Of a stretch of 64,000 nt of DNA, positions 43,586 through 53,310 are shown piece after piece (positions within the stretch are counted from its first letter, which is position 1; every line of letters begins with the position of its first letter). Under the pieces are notes generated by a model. That model did not search any database. It was not told the origin of the DNA and saw nothing but the letters and a program-made list of their open reading frames with translations. The DNA comes from Pseudomonas sp. IB20 (GTDB lineage Bacteria > Pseudomonadota > Gammaproteobacteria > Pseudomonadales > Pseudomonadaceae). The DNA lies in assembly GCF_009707325.1 (NCBI RefSeq), contig NZ_CP046103.1, positions 5,246,808 through 5,310,807 on the forward strand, given 5' to 3'. The translations under genes were made by a program, and so were the position numbers.

Positions 43586-45380
43586 GGTCAACGTCGGTGC
43601 CCTTGAGCACAGCCACGTAGTACGACAGCAGCTGCAGCGGGATGGTGTAGAGGATCGGCGACAGGGTGTCGTGGATGTGCGGCATGTTGATGACGTGGGT
43701 ACCTTCGCCATTGGTCATGCCGGCTTTTTCGTCGGCGAACACGATCAGTTGGCCGCCACGGGCGCGCACTTCCTGCAGGTTGGATTTGAGCTTTTCCAGC
43801 AGTTCGTTGTTTGGCGCGACGGTGACCACAGGCATGTCGTCATCCACCAGGGCCAGTGGGCCGTGTTTCAGTTCACCGGCTGGGTAGGCTTCGGCGTGGA
43901 TGTACGAGATTTCCTTGAGTTTCAGCGAGCCCTCCATCGCGACTGGGTATTGCGCGCCACGGCCGAGGAACAGGGTGTGGTTTTTGTCGGCGAACAGTTC
44001 GGCGACTTTTTCCACGGTGCTGTCCATGGCCAGGGCTTCGCCCAGGCGGGTCGGCAGGCGGCGCAGTTCTTCCACCAGCGTGGCTTCAACACCTTCGGCG
44101 AGGGTGCCGCGCACCTGGCCCAGGGACAGGGTCAGCAACAACAAGCCAACCAGTTGGGTGGTGAAGGCTTTGGTGGAGGCTACGCCAATTTCGCGACCGG
44201 CTTGGGTTAGCAGGGTCAGGTCGGATTCGCGCACCAGGGAGCTGATACTGACGTTGCAGATCGCCAGGCTGGCGAGGAAGCCCAACTCTTTAGCGTTGCG
44301 CAGCGCAGCCAGGGTGTCGGCGGTTTCGCCGGACTGGGAGATGGTCACGAACAGGGTGTCGGGCTGCACCACCACTTTGCGGTAGCGGAATTCGCTGGCG
44401 ACTTCGACCTGGCACGGGATGCCGGCCAGTTCTTCCAGCCAGTAACGCGCAACCATGCCGGCGTGGTAGCTGGTGCCGCAGGCGACGATCTGCACATTGC
44501 GCACTTTGGCGAACAGCTCGGCGGCTTGCGGGCCGAAGGCGTTGACCAGCACTTGGTTCTGGCTCAGGCGGCCTTCCAGGGTGCGTTGCACCACGGACGG
44601 TTGCTCGTGGATTTCCTTGAGCATGAAGTGGCGGAACTCGCCTTTGTCAGCGGCTTCGGCACCGTCGCGGTATTGCACGGCTTCGCGCTCTACGGAGTTA
44701 CCGTTAACGTCCCAGATCGCCACGCTTTCGCGGCGAATGTCGGCGATGTCGCCTTCTTCCAGGTACATGAAGCGGTCGGTGACCTGGCGCAGCGCCAGTT
44801 GGTCGGAGGCGAGGAAGTTTTCCCCCAGGCCCAGGCCGATCACCAACGGGCTGCCACTGCGCGCGGCAACCACGCGGTCAGGTTGGCTGGCGCTGACCAC
44901 GGCCAGGCCGTAGGCGCCATGCAGTTCCTTGACGGTGGCTTTGAGGGCGACGGTCAGGTCGCCGAGGTCTTTGAGCTTGTGATTCAGCAGGTGGGCGATG
45001 ACTTCGGTGTCGGTGTCCGAGGTGAACACGTAGCCCAGGCCTTTGAGCTGCTCGCGCAACACTTCGTGGTTTTCGATGATGCCGTTGTGCACCACCGCCA
45101 GGTCCCCGGAGAAATGCGGGTGGGCGTTGCGCTCGCACGGCGCACCGTGGGTGGCCCAGCGGGTGTGGGCGATGCCGAGGCGGCCGACCAGCGGCTCGCC
45201 GAGCAGCGCTTGCTCCAGCTCACTGACCTTGCCCGGGCGGCGCATGCGCTCAAGCTTGCCGGCATTGGTGAAGACGGCCACACCGGCGCTGTCGTAGCCG
45301 CGGTATTCGAGGCGCTTGAGGCCTTCAAGCAGGATGGCGGTGACGTTGCGTTCAGCGACTGCGCCTACAATTCCACACAT
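43548..45380 (-). CDS. glmS: Glutamine-fructose-6-phosphate aminotransferase (isomerising)
   Basis: The product is a 610-residue enzyme making glucosamine-6-phosphate from fructose-6-phosphate and glutamine, the first committed step to UDP-GlcNAc. The N-terminal glutaminase starts MCGIVGAV with nucleophile Cys2 and includes LGIAHTRWATHG and SSDTDTE-like sequence. Two SIS domains follow (ACGTSYHAG, SQSGETADT, GRGAQYPVAMEGSLKLKEIS), and the C-terminus ends LAKSVTVE. The deoR-type regulator gene glmR lies 10 bases upstream. No glmS ribozyme is expected in this group and none was seen. Confidence 0.96.
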   Translation of the reverse strand: MCGIVGAVAERNVTAILLEGLKRLEYRGYDSAGVAVFTNAGKLERMRRPGKVSELEQALLGEPLVGRLGIAHTRWATHGAPCERNAHPHFSGDLAVVHNGIIENHEVLREQLKGLGYVFTSDTDTEVIAHLLNHKLKDLGDLTVALKATVKELHGAYGLAVVSASQPDRVVAARSGSPLVIGLGLGENFLASDQLALRQVTDRFMYLEEGDIADIRRESVAIWDVNGNSVEREAVQYRDGAEAADKGEFRHFMLKEIHEQPSVVQRTLEGRLSQNQVLVNAFGPQAAELFAKVRNVQIVACGTSYHAGMVARYWLEELAGIPCQVEVASEFRYRKVVVQPDTLFVTISQSGETADTLAALRNAKELGFLASLAICNVSISSLVRESDLTLLTQAGREIGVASTKAFTTQLVGLLLLTLSLGQVRGTLAEGVEATLVEELRRLPTRLGEALAMDSTVEKVAELFADKNHTLFLGRGAQYPVAMEGSLKLKEISYIHAEAYPAGELKHGPLALVDDDMPVVTVAPNNELLEKLKSNLQEVRARGGQLIVFADEKAGMTNGEGTHVINMPHIHDTLSPILYTIPLQLLSYYVAVLKGTDVDQPRNLAKSVTVE

Positions 45381-45390
45381 GGTGTTTCTC

Positions 45391-46158
45391 CTAGATGATT
45401 GCCGCGCATATCAGCGTAATGCCGCGGGCTTGGATCTGGTCGCGGGCCTCAAGCGGCAGGCGATCATCGGTAATAAGGGTATGGACGCTGCTCCAGGGCA
45501 GTTCCAGGTTGGGAATCTTGCGGCCGATCTTGTCGGATTCGACCATCACCACCACTTCACGGGCGACCTCGGCCATCACGCGGCTCAGGCCCAGCAATTC
45601 ATTGAAGGTGGTGGTGCCGCGCTGCAGATCGATGCCGTCGGCGCCGATAAACAGTTGATCAAAGTCGTAGGAGCGCAGCACTTGCTCGGCGACCTGGCCC
45701 TGGAACGAGTCGGAATGCGGGTCCCAGGTGCCGCCGGTCATGAGCAGCACCGGTTCATGCTCCAGCTCGCTCAAGGCGCGGGCTACGTGCAGGGAGTTGG
45801 TCATCACCACCAGGCCAGGCTGATGGCCCAGCTCGGGGATCATGGCGGCGGTGGTGCTGCCGCTGTCGATGATGATGCGTGCGTGTTCACGCAAACGCAT
45901 TACGGCCGCACGTGCGATGGCGCGCTTGTAGGCCGAGATGGGTTGGGCGGCGTCGCCCACCAGCTCCTGGGGCATGGTGATGGCGCCACCGTAGCGGCGC
46001 AGCAGCAGGCCGTTGCTTTCCAGCGCGGCCAAGTCCTTGCGGATGGTCACTTCCGAAGTTTCGAAACGCTTGGCCAATTCGTCCACGCTGACTTCGCCCT
46101 GTTCATTGAGCAAGGTCAGGATGTTGTGGCGTCGTTGGGGAGTATTTCGTTTCGACAT
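45391..46158 (-). CDS. glmR: DeoR family regulator (GlmR-like)
   Basis: The product is a 255-residue repressor-type protein. An N-terminal DeoR helix-turn-helix (RRHNILTLLNEQGEVSVDEL and TSEVTIRKDLAALESNG) is followed by a sugar-phosphate sensor domain (IDSGSTTAAMIPEL, LLMTGGTWDP, FIGADGIDLQRG). It sits between glmU and glmS. In P. aeruginosa the gene at this place is called glmR and affects amino-sugar metabolism and antibiotic tolerance. The likely ligand is a hexosamine phosphate. The start was set at MSKRNTPQRRHN. Confidence 0.87.
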   Translation of the reverse strand: MSKRNTPQRRHNILTLLNEQGEVSVDELAKRFETSEVTIRKDLAALESNGLLLRRYGGAITMPQELVGDAAQPISAYKRAIARAAVMRLREHARIIIDSGSTTAAMIPELGHQPGLVVMTNSLHVARALSELEHEPVLLMTGGTWDPHSDSFQGQVAEQVLRSYDFDQLFIGADGIDLQRGTTTFNELLGLSRVMAEVAREVVVMVESDKIGRKIPNLELPWSSVHTLITDDRLPLEARDQIQARGITLICAAII

Positions 46159-46275
46159 GGTGATGGTAAGTTTCGTTTCGAAAGATAACGAAGGCAATCA
46201 AAACCTATTGGTGAAAGATCGTCAAGCGCAGGACTGCAAATTTTTGCAGGGTGCTCGAAGACACCCTCAAACAAA

Positions 46276-46365
46276 TGTGGGAGCTGGCTTGCCTGCGATA
46301 GCGGATTGTCAGGCGACATCCATGTTGAATGTCAGACAGCTATCGCAGGCAAGCCAGCTCCCACA
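46276..46365. repeat. REPIN (perfect paired REP sequences)
   Basis: Left REP 46276-46302 (TGTGGGAGCTGGCTTGC...) and right REP 46339-46365 are perfect 27-base inverted copies. The 36-base spacer also contains an inner inverted repeat (TGTC...GACA). It can fold into one long hairpin between glmU and glmR, and could attenuate or stabilise transcripts. Confidence 0.88.
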
Positions 46366-46399
46366 GGGAATAGCATCAACTGGTCGGGTTGTGGATAAC

Positions 46400-47767
46400 T
46401 CAGGTCTTCTTGATTTTGACCGGGCGTTTCCAACCGTCGATGTTGCGCTGACGGGCGCGGGCCACCGCCAGTTGAGACTTATCCACATCCTGATTGATGG
46501 TGGACCCCGCAGCGGTGTTGGATCCGTCGCCGATGGTGACGGGTGCAATCAGCGAGTTATTCGAGCCGATGAATACGTCCTCACCGATCGTCGTCTGATA
46601 CTTGTTCGCGCCATCGTAGTTGCAGGTGATCGCACCCGCACCGATGTTGCTGCGAGCACCGATGACCGCATCACCGAGATAAGCCAAGTGGCCTGCCTTG
46701 GCATCGTCGCCCATGCGCGCATTTTTCAGTTCAACGAAGTTACCCACATGTGCCCTGGCGCCCAGCACGCTGCCGGGACGCAAGCGCGCAAACGGGCCGG
46801 CATCGCTGCCCTCGCCCATCACTGCACCGTCGATATGGCTGTTGGCTTTGATCACCACGCCTTTGCGCAGGGTGCTGTCCTTGATCACGCAGTTCGGGCC
46901 AATCACCACGTCGTCTTCGATGATCACGCGGCCTTCGAGGATCACGTTGATGTCGATCAGCACGTCGCGGCCTACAGTGACTTCGCCGCGCACATCGAAA
47001 CGTGCCGGGTCGCGCAAGGTTACGCCTTGGGCCATGAGGCGGCGGCCTTCGCGCAGTTGGTAGTGGCGCTCAAGCTCCGCAAGCTGCTTGCGGTCATTGG
47101 CGCCCTGCACTTCCATCGGGTCATGGGGCTGCTCGGTGGCGACCAGCAGGCCATCACTCACGGCCATCTCGATCACGTCGGTGAGGTAGTACTCGCCCTG
47201 GACGTTGTTGTTGGACAGGCGGCTCATCCAGTCAGCAAGATTATTGGCAGGGACGGCGAGAATCCCGGTGTTGCCTTCGGTAATCGCGCGCTGCGCTGGC
47301 GTGGCATCTTTGTGTTCGACGATGGCCGCAACCTTGCCGTCGGCGGTGCGCACGATGCGGCCATAGCCGGTGGGGTCATCCAGCTCAACGGTCAGCAGGC
47401 CCATCTGGCCGGGTACTACCTGCTTGAGCAGGCGTTGCAGGGTTTCCACTTCGATCAACGGCACGTCGCCGTAAAGGATCAGCACGGTGTCGGCGGTGAT
47501 GAACGGCACGGCTTGCGCGGTGGCGTGGCCGGTGCCGAGTTGTTTGTCCTGCAAAACGAAATTCAGGTCATCTGCGGCCAGGCGTTCACGCACCACATCG
47601 GCGCCGTGGCCGATCACCACGTGAATCCGCTGCGGGTCCAGTTGCCGGGCGCTGTGGATAACATGGCCGAGCATGGAATTGCCCGCGACCGGGTGCAGCA
47701 CTTTGGGCAGGGCCGAACGCATGCGGGTGCCCTGACCTGCGGCGAGAATGACGATTTCGAGAGACAT
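46400..47767 (-). CDS. glmU: Bifunctional GlcN-1-P acetyltransferase / GlcNAc-1-P uridyltransferase
   Basis: The product is a 455-residue enzyme making UDP-GlcNAc for peptidoglycan and LPS. The N-terminal uridyltransferase has the nucleotide motif LAAGQGTRMRSALPKVLHP and YGDVPLIEVETL. The C-terminal left-handed beta-helix acetyltransferase has hexapeptide repeats and GAGAITCNYDGANKYQT with its catalytic His region. Length matches E. coli GlmU (456). It follows the atp operon after a terminator and precedes glmR and glmS, the other amino-sugar genes. Confidence 0.96.
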   Translation of the reverse strand: MSLEIVILAAGQGTRMRSALPKVLHPVAGNSMLGHVIHSARQLDPQRIHVVIGHGADVVRERLAADDLNFVLQDKQLGTGHATAQAVPFITADTVLILYGDVPLIEVETLQRLLKQVVPGQMGLLTVELDDPTGYGRIVRTADGKVAAIVEHKDATPAQRAITEGNTGILAVPANNLADWMSRLSNNNVQGEYYLTDVIEMAVSDGLLVATEQPHDPMEVQGANDRKQLAELERHYQLREGRRLMAQGVTLRDPARFDVRGEVTVGRDVLIDINVILEGRVIIEDDVVIGPNCVIKDSTLRKGVVIKANSHIDGAVMGEGSDAGPFARLRPGSVLGARAHVGNFVELKNARMGDDAKAGHLAYLGDAVIGARSNIGAGAITCNYDGANKYQTTIGEDVFIGSNNSLIAPVTIGDGSNTAAGSTINQDVDKSQLAVARARQRNIDGWKRPVKIKKT

Positions 47768-47827
47768 GAATGGCTACCAATCCTGGGCGGTCCGGCTTCA
47801 GACCAGAGAAGTGTTTTGCTAAAAAAG

Positions 47828-47855
47828 AAAAAGGGTAGCCGAGGCTACCCTTTTT
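47828..47855. terminator. Terminator after the ATP synthase operon
   Basis: AAAAAGGGTAGCC and GGCTACCCTTTTT form a near-perfect hairpin with a tiny loop and A/T runs on both sides. It ends the atp operon on the minus strand, 34 bases after atpC. Confidence 0.9.
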
Positions 47856-47889
47856 AATCAATCGCGCATAAGCATGACGGCGTGGCCGC

Positions 47890-48306
47890 TTACTTCTTGC
47901 GCAACTGCTGGAGCGTGCGCAGCTGAGCTGCAGCCTCGGCCAGACGTACAGCAGCAGCGCTGTAGTCGAAGTCCGCGCCCTTTTCGTTCAGGGCCTTCTC
48001 GGCAGCCTTGACGGCTTCCTGAGCGGAGGCTTCATCCAGGTCGCCAGCACGTTGCACGGTGTCGGCAAGTACCTTGACCATGTTCGGCTGAACCTCGAGG
48101 AAACCACCAGAGATGTAAAACACCTCACGTTCCCCGCCTTGCTTGGTCAGAGTGATCGGACCTGGCTTCAAGCTGGTGATCAGCGGAGCATGACCCATGG
48201 CGATACCAAGATCGCCGAGGTCGCCGTGCGCTGTTACAAACTCTACCAGACCGGAGAAAATTTCCCCTTCCGCGCTGACGATATCGCAATGGACTGTCAT
48301 AGCCAT
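47890..48306 (-). CDS. atpC: ATP synthase F1 epsilon subunit
   Basis: The product is a 138-residue regulatory subunit of the F1 rotor. The N-terminal beta-sandwich (TVHCDIVSAEGEIFSGLVEF, GDLGIAMGHAPLITSLKPGP) is followed by a C-terminal two-helix inhibitor (AQEAVKAAEKALNEKG and LRTLQQLRKK). Last gene of the atp operon, 44 bases after atpD, followed by the strong terminator. Confidence 0.96.
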   Translation of the reverse strand: MAMTVHCDIVSAEGEIFSGLVEFVTAHGDLGDLGIAMGHAPLITSLKPGPITLTKQGGEREVFYISGGFLEVQPNMVKVLADTVQRAGDLDEASAQEAVKAAEKALNEKGADFDYSAAAVRLAEAAAQLRTLQQLRKK

Positions 48307-48350
48307 CTGATTGCCTCAACCTGATGAGCGCCCGTTGCCGGGCGCCGGGA

Positions 48351-49730
48351 TTACAGTTTCTTGGCTTTCTCGATCGCTTCTTCGATGCCGCCGACCATGT
48401 AGAACGCTTGTTCTGGCAGGTGGTCGTAGTCACCGTTGAGGATGCCTTTGAAGCCAGCAATGGTGTCTTTCAGGGAAACGTATTTACCCGAGGCACCGGT
48501 GAAGACTTCAGCCACGAAGAACGGCTGCGACAAGAAGCGCTGGATCTTACGAGCGCGGGATACCAACTGCTTGTCGGTTTCCGACAGCTCGTCCATACCC
48601 AGGATCGCAATGATGTCCTTCAGTTCTTTGTAACGCTGCAGCACGTACTGAACGCCGCGAGCGGTGTCGTAGTGCTCCTGGCCGATCACGTTCGGGTCCA
48701 GCTGGCGCGAAGTCGAGTCGAGTGGATCGACCGCTGGGTAGATACCCAGGGAAGCGATGTCACGGGACAGAACGACGGTGGCGTCCAAGTGGGCGAAGGT
48801 GGTCGCAGGCGATGGGTCAGTCAAGTCATCCGCAGGTACGTATACCGCTTGGATCGAGGTGATCGAACCTTCTTTGGTCGAAGTGATACGTTCTTGCAGA
48901 ACGCCCATCTCTTCAGCCAGGGTCGGCTGGTAACCTACTGCCGAAGGCATACGGCCCAGCAGTGCGGATACTTCAGTACCGGCCAAGGTGTAACGGTAGA
49001 TGTTGTCGACGAACAACAGAACGTCGTTACCTTCGTCACGGAACTTCTCGGCCATGGTCAGGCCGGTCAGTGCTACGCGCAGACGGTTACCCGGCGGCTC
49101 GTTCATCTGACCGTAAACCAGTGCCACTTTGTCCAGAACGTTGGAGTCCTTCATCTCGTGGTAGAAGTCGTTACCCTCACGAGTACGCTCACCCACACCG
49201 GCGAACACGGAATAACCGCTGTGCTCGATGGCGATGTTACGGATCAGTTCCATCATGTTTACGGTTTTGCCTACACCGGCACCACCGAACAGACCGACTT
49301 TACCGCCTTTGGCGAACGGGCAAACCAAGTCGATAACCTTGATGCCGGTTTCCAGCAGATCGTTGCCACCAGCTTGTTCGGCGAACGAAGGTGCTGGGCG
49401 GTGAATGCCCCAGCGCTCTTCGGTGTCGATTGGGCCAGCTTCGTCGATTGGGTTACCGAGTACGTCCATGATCCGGCCCAGGGTCGCTTTACCGACCGGT
49501 ACGGAGATGGCAGCGCCAGTGTCCAGAACATCCAGACCGCGCTTCAAGCCTTCGGTGGAACCCATTGCAATGGTACGAACCACGCCGTCGCCCAGCTGCT
49601 GCTGAACTTCCAGAGTGGTGCCTGCATCGCTTTGTACTTTCAAAGCGTTGTAGATGCTCGGTACGCTGTCGCGTGGAAATTCCACGTCGATGACGGCGCC
49701 GATGATTTGAACGATACGTCCGCTACTCAT
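48351..49730 (-). CDS. atpD: ATP synthase F1 beta subunit
   Basis: The product is the 459-residue catalytic subunit. P-loop GGAGVGKTVNMMELI lies near residue 150, then the catalytic-Glu region FAGVGERTREGNDFYHEM, the DELSEF-like segment MDELSETDKQ, and ALLGRMPSAVGYQPTLAEEM. Length is standard. It forms the alpha3beta3 hexamer with AtpA on the cytoplasmic side of the inner membrane and makes ATP as the rotor turns. Confidence 0.97.
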   Translation of the reverse strand: MSSGRIVQIIGAVIDVEFPRDSVPSIYNALKVQSDAGTTLEVQQQLGDGVVRTIAMGSTEGLKRGLDVLDTGAAISVPVGKATLGRIMDVLGNPIDEAGPIDTEERWGIHRPAPSFAEQAGGNDLLETGIKVIDLVCPFAKGGKVGLFGGAGVGKTVNMMELIRNIAIEHSGYSVFAGVGERTREGNDFYHEMKDSNVLDKVALVYGQMNEPPGNRLRVALTGLTMAEKFRDEGNDVLLFVDNIYRYTLAGTEVSALLGRMPSAVGYQPTLAEEMGVLQERITSTKEGSITSIQAVYVPADDLTDPSPATTFAHLDATVVLSRDIASLGIYPAVDPLDSTSRQLDPNVIGQEHYDTARGVQYVLQRYKELKDIIAILGMDELSETDKQLVSRARKIQRFLSQPFFVAEVFTGASGKYVSLKDTIAGFKGILNGDYDHLPEQAFYMVGGIEEAIEKAKKL

Positions 49731-49757
49731 AGCTGGATCCTCTGAATATTTGAACCG

Positions 49758-50618
49758 TTAAACCGCGGCAGCGCCGCCGACGATTTCCGAGATCTCTTGG
49801 GTGATCGCAGCCTGACGCGCCTTGTTGTAGATCAGCTGCAAATCGCTGATCAGATCACCGGCGTTATCGGTAGCGTTTTTCATCGCGATCATCCGCGCCG
49901 CTTGTTCAGCTGCGTTGTTCTCGACCACCGCCTGGTACACCTGCGACTCCACGTAGCGCACCATCAAGCCATCAAGCAGCTCTTTGGCGTCTGGTTCGTA
50001 GAGGTAGTCCCAGTGGTGCTTGAGTTCCTGATCCGGAGTCGCCACCAGTGGAATCAATTGCTCCACGGTTGGCTGCTGGGTCATGGTGTTGATGAACTTG
50101 TTGGATACCACGGACAGGCGGTCAATCCGGCCTTCCAGGTACGCATCCAGCATCACCTTCACACTGCCGATCAAATCATTGATCGACGGCTCTTCACCCA
50201 GGTGGCTGATAGCTGCAACGACGTTACCGCCGAAGTTACGGAAAAAGGCCGCACCCTTGCTACCAACAACACACAGATCGATCTCGACGCCGTTTTCGCG
50301 GTTTACCGCCATGTCCTTGACCAGGGCCTTGAACAGGTTGGTATTCAGACCACCGCACAAACCACGGTCACTGCTCACTACCACATAACCCACACGCTTA
50401 ACGTCGCGGTCGATCATGAACGGGTGGCGGTATTCCGGGTTGGCGTTGGCCAAATGCCCAATTACCTGGCGGATACGATCCGCATAAGGACGGCTAGCAG
50501 CCATGCGCATTTGTGCCTTGCGCATTTTGCTGACCGCCACTTTTTCCATGGCGCTGGTAATCTTTTGCGTGCTTTTGATGCTCGCAATCTTACTGCGAAT
50601 CTCTTTTGCGCCTGCCAT
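49758..50618 (-). CDS. atpG: ATP synthase F1 gamma subunit
   Basis: The product is the 286-residue central stalk subunit. Coiled-coil termini (GAKEIRSKIASIKSTQKITSA and AARMIAMKNATDNAGDLISD) surround a Rossmann-like middle with SSDRGLCGGLNTNLFK. It turns inside the alpha3beta3 head and links it to the c ring. Located between atpA and atpD with 50- and 27-base gaps. Confidence 0.97.
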   Translation of the reverse strand: MAGAKEIRSKIASIKSTQKITSAMEKVAVSKMRKAQMRMAASRPYADRIRQVIGHLANANPEYRHPFMIDRDVKRVGYVVVSSDRGLCGGLNTNLFKALVKDMAVNRENGVEIDLCVVGSKGAAFFRNFGGNVVAAISHLGEEPSINDLIGSVKVMLDAYLEGRIDRLSVVSNKFINTMTQQPTVEQLIPLVATPDQELKHHWDYLYEPDAKELLDGLMVRYVESQVYQAVVENNAAEQAARMIAMKNATDNAGDLISDLQLIYNKARQAAITQEISEIVGGAAAV

Positions 50619-50668
50619 GTAACACCTATCAGGTTAGCAAGCGGGAGCCTTGCGGCTCCCGCTGCGGC

Positions 50669-52213
50669 TTACCAGGTTTGGGTGGCCTTGAACTTCTCGA
50701 TACCGGCTTTCATGCCAGCATCGATATCGTCATTGAAGTCACCCTTCACGTTGATCTTCGCCATCAATTCGGCGTGATCGCGGTTGAAGTAAGCAATCAG
50801 CGCTTGTTCAAAGCTGCCGACCTTGGTGATTTCAACGTCGGTCAGGAACCCACGCTCAGCGGCATACAGCGACAACGCCATGTCAGCGATCGACATTGGG
50901 GCGTATTGCTTCTGCTTCATCAGCTCGGTAACGCGCTGACCATGCTCAAGTTGCTTACGGGTCGCTTCGTCCAGGTCAGAAGCGAACTGGGCGAATGCCG
51001 CCAGTTCACGGTACTGAGCCAGAGCGGTACGGATACCACCGGAGAGCTTCTTGATGATCTTGGTCTGAGCGGCACCACCCACACGGGATACCGAAACACC
51101 GGCGTTCACTGCAGGACGGATCCCGGAGTTAAACATGGCCGATTCCAGGAAGATCTGACCGTCGGTGATGGAAATCACGTTGGTCGGAACGAACGCGGAA
51201 ACGTCGCCAGCCTGGGTTTCGATGATCGGCAGTGCGGTCAGGGAACCGGTTTTGCCGGTCACTGCGCCGTTGGTGAACTTCTCTACGTACTCTTCGGATA
51301 CGCGGGATGCGCGCTCCAGCAGACGGGAGTGGAGATAGAACACGTCGCCTGGGTAAGCTTCACGGCCTGGTGGACGGCGCAGCAGCAGGGAAATCTGGCG
51401 GTAAGCCACTGCTTGCTTGGACAGATCGTCATAAACGATCAGCGCGTCTTCACCGCGGTCGCGGAAGAATTCACCCATGGTGCAACCGGAGTACGGTGCC
51501 AGGAATTGCAGCGCAGGAGATTCCGAAGCACTGGCAGCCACGATGATCGTGTTGGCCAGGGCGCCGTTTTCTTCCAGCTTGCGAACCACGTTGGCGATGG
51601 TCGATTGTTTCTGACCGATTGCAACGTAGACGCAGAAAATGCCGCTGTTCTTCTGGTTGATGATCGCGTCGATCGCCAGAGCGGTTTTACCGATCTGACG
51701 GTCACCGATGATCAGCTCACGCTGGCCACGGCCGACTGGGATCATGGCATCGACAGCCTTGTAGCCAGTCTGTACAGGCTGGTCTACCGACTTACGCCAG
51801 ATCACGCCTGGAGCAACTTTCTCGACCGCATCGGTCTCGGTATTGTTCAGCGGACCTTTGCCGTCAACTGGGTTACCCAGTGCGTCGACTACGCGGCCCA
51901 GCAGTTCCTTACCAACCGGAACCTCCAGGATGCGGCCGGTGCACTTGGCGCTCATGCCTTCAGCCAGACTGGTGTACGCGCCCAATACAACGGCACCTAC
52001 GGAGTCTTGCTCCAGGTTGAGAGCCATACCGTAGACGCCGCCCGGAAACTCGATCATCTCGCCGTACATTACGTCGGCCAGACCGTGAATCCGCACGATG
52101 CCGTCAGATACGCTGACGACAGTGCCTTCGTTACGGGCTTGGGAGGTCACATCGAGCTTGTCGATGCGGCCCTTGATAATTTCACTTATTTCGGAAGGAT
52201 TGAGTTGCTGCAT
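50669..52213 (-). CDS. atpA: ATP synthase F1 alpha subunit
   Basis: The product is the 514-residue non-catalytic nucleotide-binding subunit. The start MQQLNPSEISEIIKGRI is typical. The P-loop GDRQIGKTALAID lies near residue 170, and the family signature PAVNAGVSVSRVGGAAQ near residue 370. Standard length, 21 bases after atpH in the operon. Confidence 0.97.
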   Translation of the reverse strand: MQQLNPSEISEIIKGRIDKLDVTSQARNEGTVVSVSDGIVRIHGLADVMYGEMIEFPGGVYGMALNLEQDSVGAVVLGAYTSLAEGMSAKCTGRILEVPVGKELLGRVVDALGNPVDGKGPLNNTETDAVEKVAPGVIWRKSVDQPVQTGYKAVDAMIPVGRGQRELIIGDRQIGKTALAIDAIINQKNSGIFCVYVAIGQKQSTIANVVRKLEENGALANTIIVAASASESPALQFLAPYSGCTMGEFFRDRGEDALIVYDDLSKQAVAYRQISLLLRRPPGREAYPGDVFYLHSRLLERASRVSEEYVEKFTNGAVTGKTGSLTALPIIETQAGDVSAFVPTNVISITDGQIFLESAMFNSGIRPAVNAGVSVSRVGGAAQTKIIKKLSGGIRTALAQYRELAAFAQFASDLDEATRKQLEHGQRVTELMKQKQYAPMSIADMALSLYAAERGFLTDVEITKVGSFEQALIAYFNRDHAELMAKINVKGDFNDDIDAGMKAGIEKFKATQTW

Positions 52214-52234
52214 TGCTCTGCTGCCCCTTCAAAC

Positions 52235-52771
52235 TCAAGATTTCAATGCTTCGGCAAGATTCGCGAGTTTGCCGCGAATCGAGCCATCGATAACCAGGTC
52301 GCCGGCGCGAATGATGACACCACCAATCAGGGTGGCATCCTCCGCAACTTGCAGGCGCACTTCCCGGTCGAGTCGTGCACTGAGAACCTTGGCGAGTTTG
52401 TCTTGCTGTTCTTGGTTCAATGCGAAAGCACTGGTCACTTCAACGTCTACCGACTTCTCTTGCTCGGCCTTGTACAGGTCGAACAGAGCGGCGATCTCCG
52501 GCAAAAGCGGGAGACGGTCGTTTTCGGCAACGACGTGGATGAAGTTCTGCACTTTCACATCAAACTTGTCGCCGCACACGTCAATAAACGTGGCGGCCTT
52601 GTCTGCGCTCGTCAGTCGCGGGGCCTTGAGCACGCGCTGCATGGTGTCGTCTTGCGACACTGCTGCAGCCAGGCCGAGCATGGCTGACCAAGAGGCCAGC
52701 TGCTGGTGGGCCTGGGCGTGCTCGAAGGCTGCCTTAGCGTAAGGTCGGGCCAACGTGGTCAATTCTGCCAT
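52235..52771 (-). CDS. atpH: ATP synthase F1 delta subunit
   Basis: The product is the 178-residue peripheral stalk subunit joining b to the top of F1. The N-terminal helical bundle begins AELTTLARPYAKAAFEHAQ. The C-terminal conserved stretch is VRLQVAEDATLIGGVIIRAG, the OSCP/delta signature. Located between atpF and atpA with short gaps. Confidence 0.95.
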   Translation of the reverse strand: MAELTTLARPYAKAAFEHAQAHQQLASWSAMLGLAAAVSQDDTMQRVLKAPRLTSADKAATFIDVCGDKFDVKVQNFIHVVAENDRLPLLPEIAALFDLYKAEQEKSVDVEVTSAFALNQEQQDKLAKVLSARLDREVRLQVAEDATLIGGVIIRAGDLVIDGSIRGKLANLAEALKS

Positions 52772-52783
52772 GATCGCCCTCGC

Positions 52784-53254
52784 TTAAATTTCAGCAGCCA
52801 GTTTGTTTACCAGCTCCGCGTGCGCGTTTTGATCGATTGTGGCACCCAGGATCTTCTCAGCACCGCCGACGGCCAGAGCACCCAATTGGGCACGCAGCGC
52901 ATCTTTGACACCGTTCAGTTCCTGCTCGATCTCGGCCTGAGCCTGAACCTTCACACGGTCAGCGTCGATACGGGCTTTTTCAACAGCCTCTTCAACGATC
53001 TGATTACCGCGTTTCTTGGCTTGCTCAATGATTTCAGCTGCCTGTGCCTTAGCATCGCGCAGTTGATGGCCCGCTTTCTCTTGGGCCAACTCCAGGTCGC
53101 GAGCTGCACGGGTGGCAGCGTCCAGTCCATCCGCGATCTTCTTTTGACGTTCATGCAAAGCTGCGATGACCGGAGGCCATACGAACTTCATGCAGAAAAC
53201 GACAAAAATCAAGAACGCTAAGGACTGACCAATAATGGTTGCATTAATGTTCAC
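52784..53254 (-). CDS. atpF: ATP synthase Fo b subunit
   Basis: The product is the 156-residue peripheral stalk subunit, exactly the usual length, when read from GTG 53254 (N-terminus NINATIIGQSLAFLIFVVFC). The GTG has GAGGT about 9 bases upstream. A single membrane helix is followed by a long charged coiled coil (ARDLELAQEKAGHQLRDAKA). In-frame codons farther upstream lie in the atpE-atpF gap and are rejected. Confidence 0.95.
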   Translation of the reverse strand: MNINATIIGQSLAFLIFVVFCMKFVWPPVIAALHERQKKIADGLDAATRAARDLELAQEKAGHQLRDAKAQAAEIIEQAKKRGNQIVEEAVEKARIDADRVKVQAQAEIEQELNGVKDALRAQLGALAVGGAEKILGATIDQNAHAELVNKLAAEI

Positions 53255-53310
53255 GCCAATACCTCGCTCGTTCGTTGCACAACACACCAATCACTCGAAA
53301 AAACGAGTGA

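Noticed and set aside
50606..52687. Plus-strand open frame of about 690 codons across atpA and atpH
   Set aside because: Fully antisense to conserved ATP synthase genes and spans their junctions; no independent signal.
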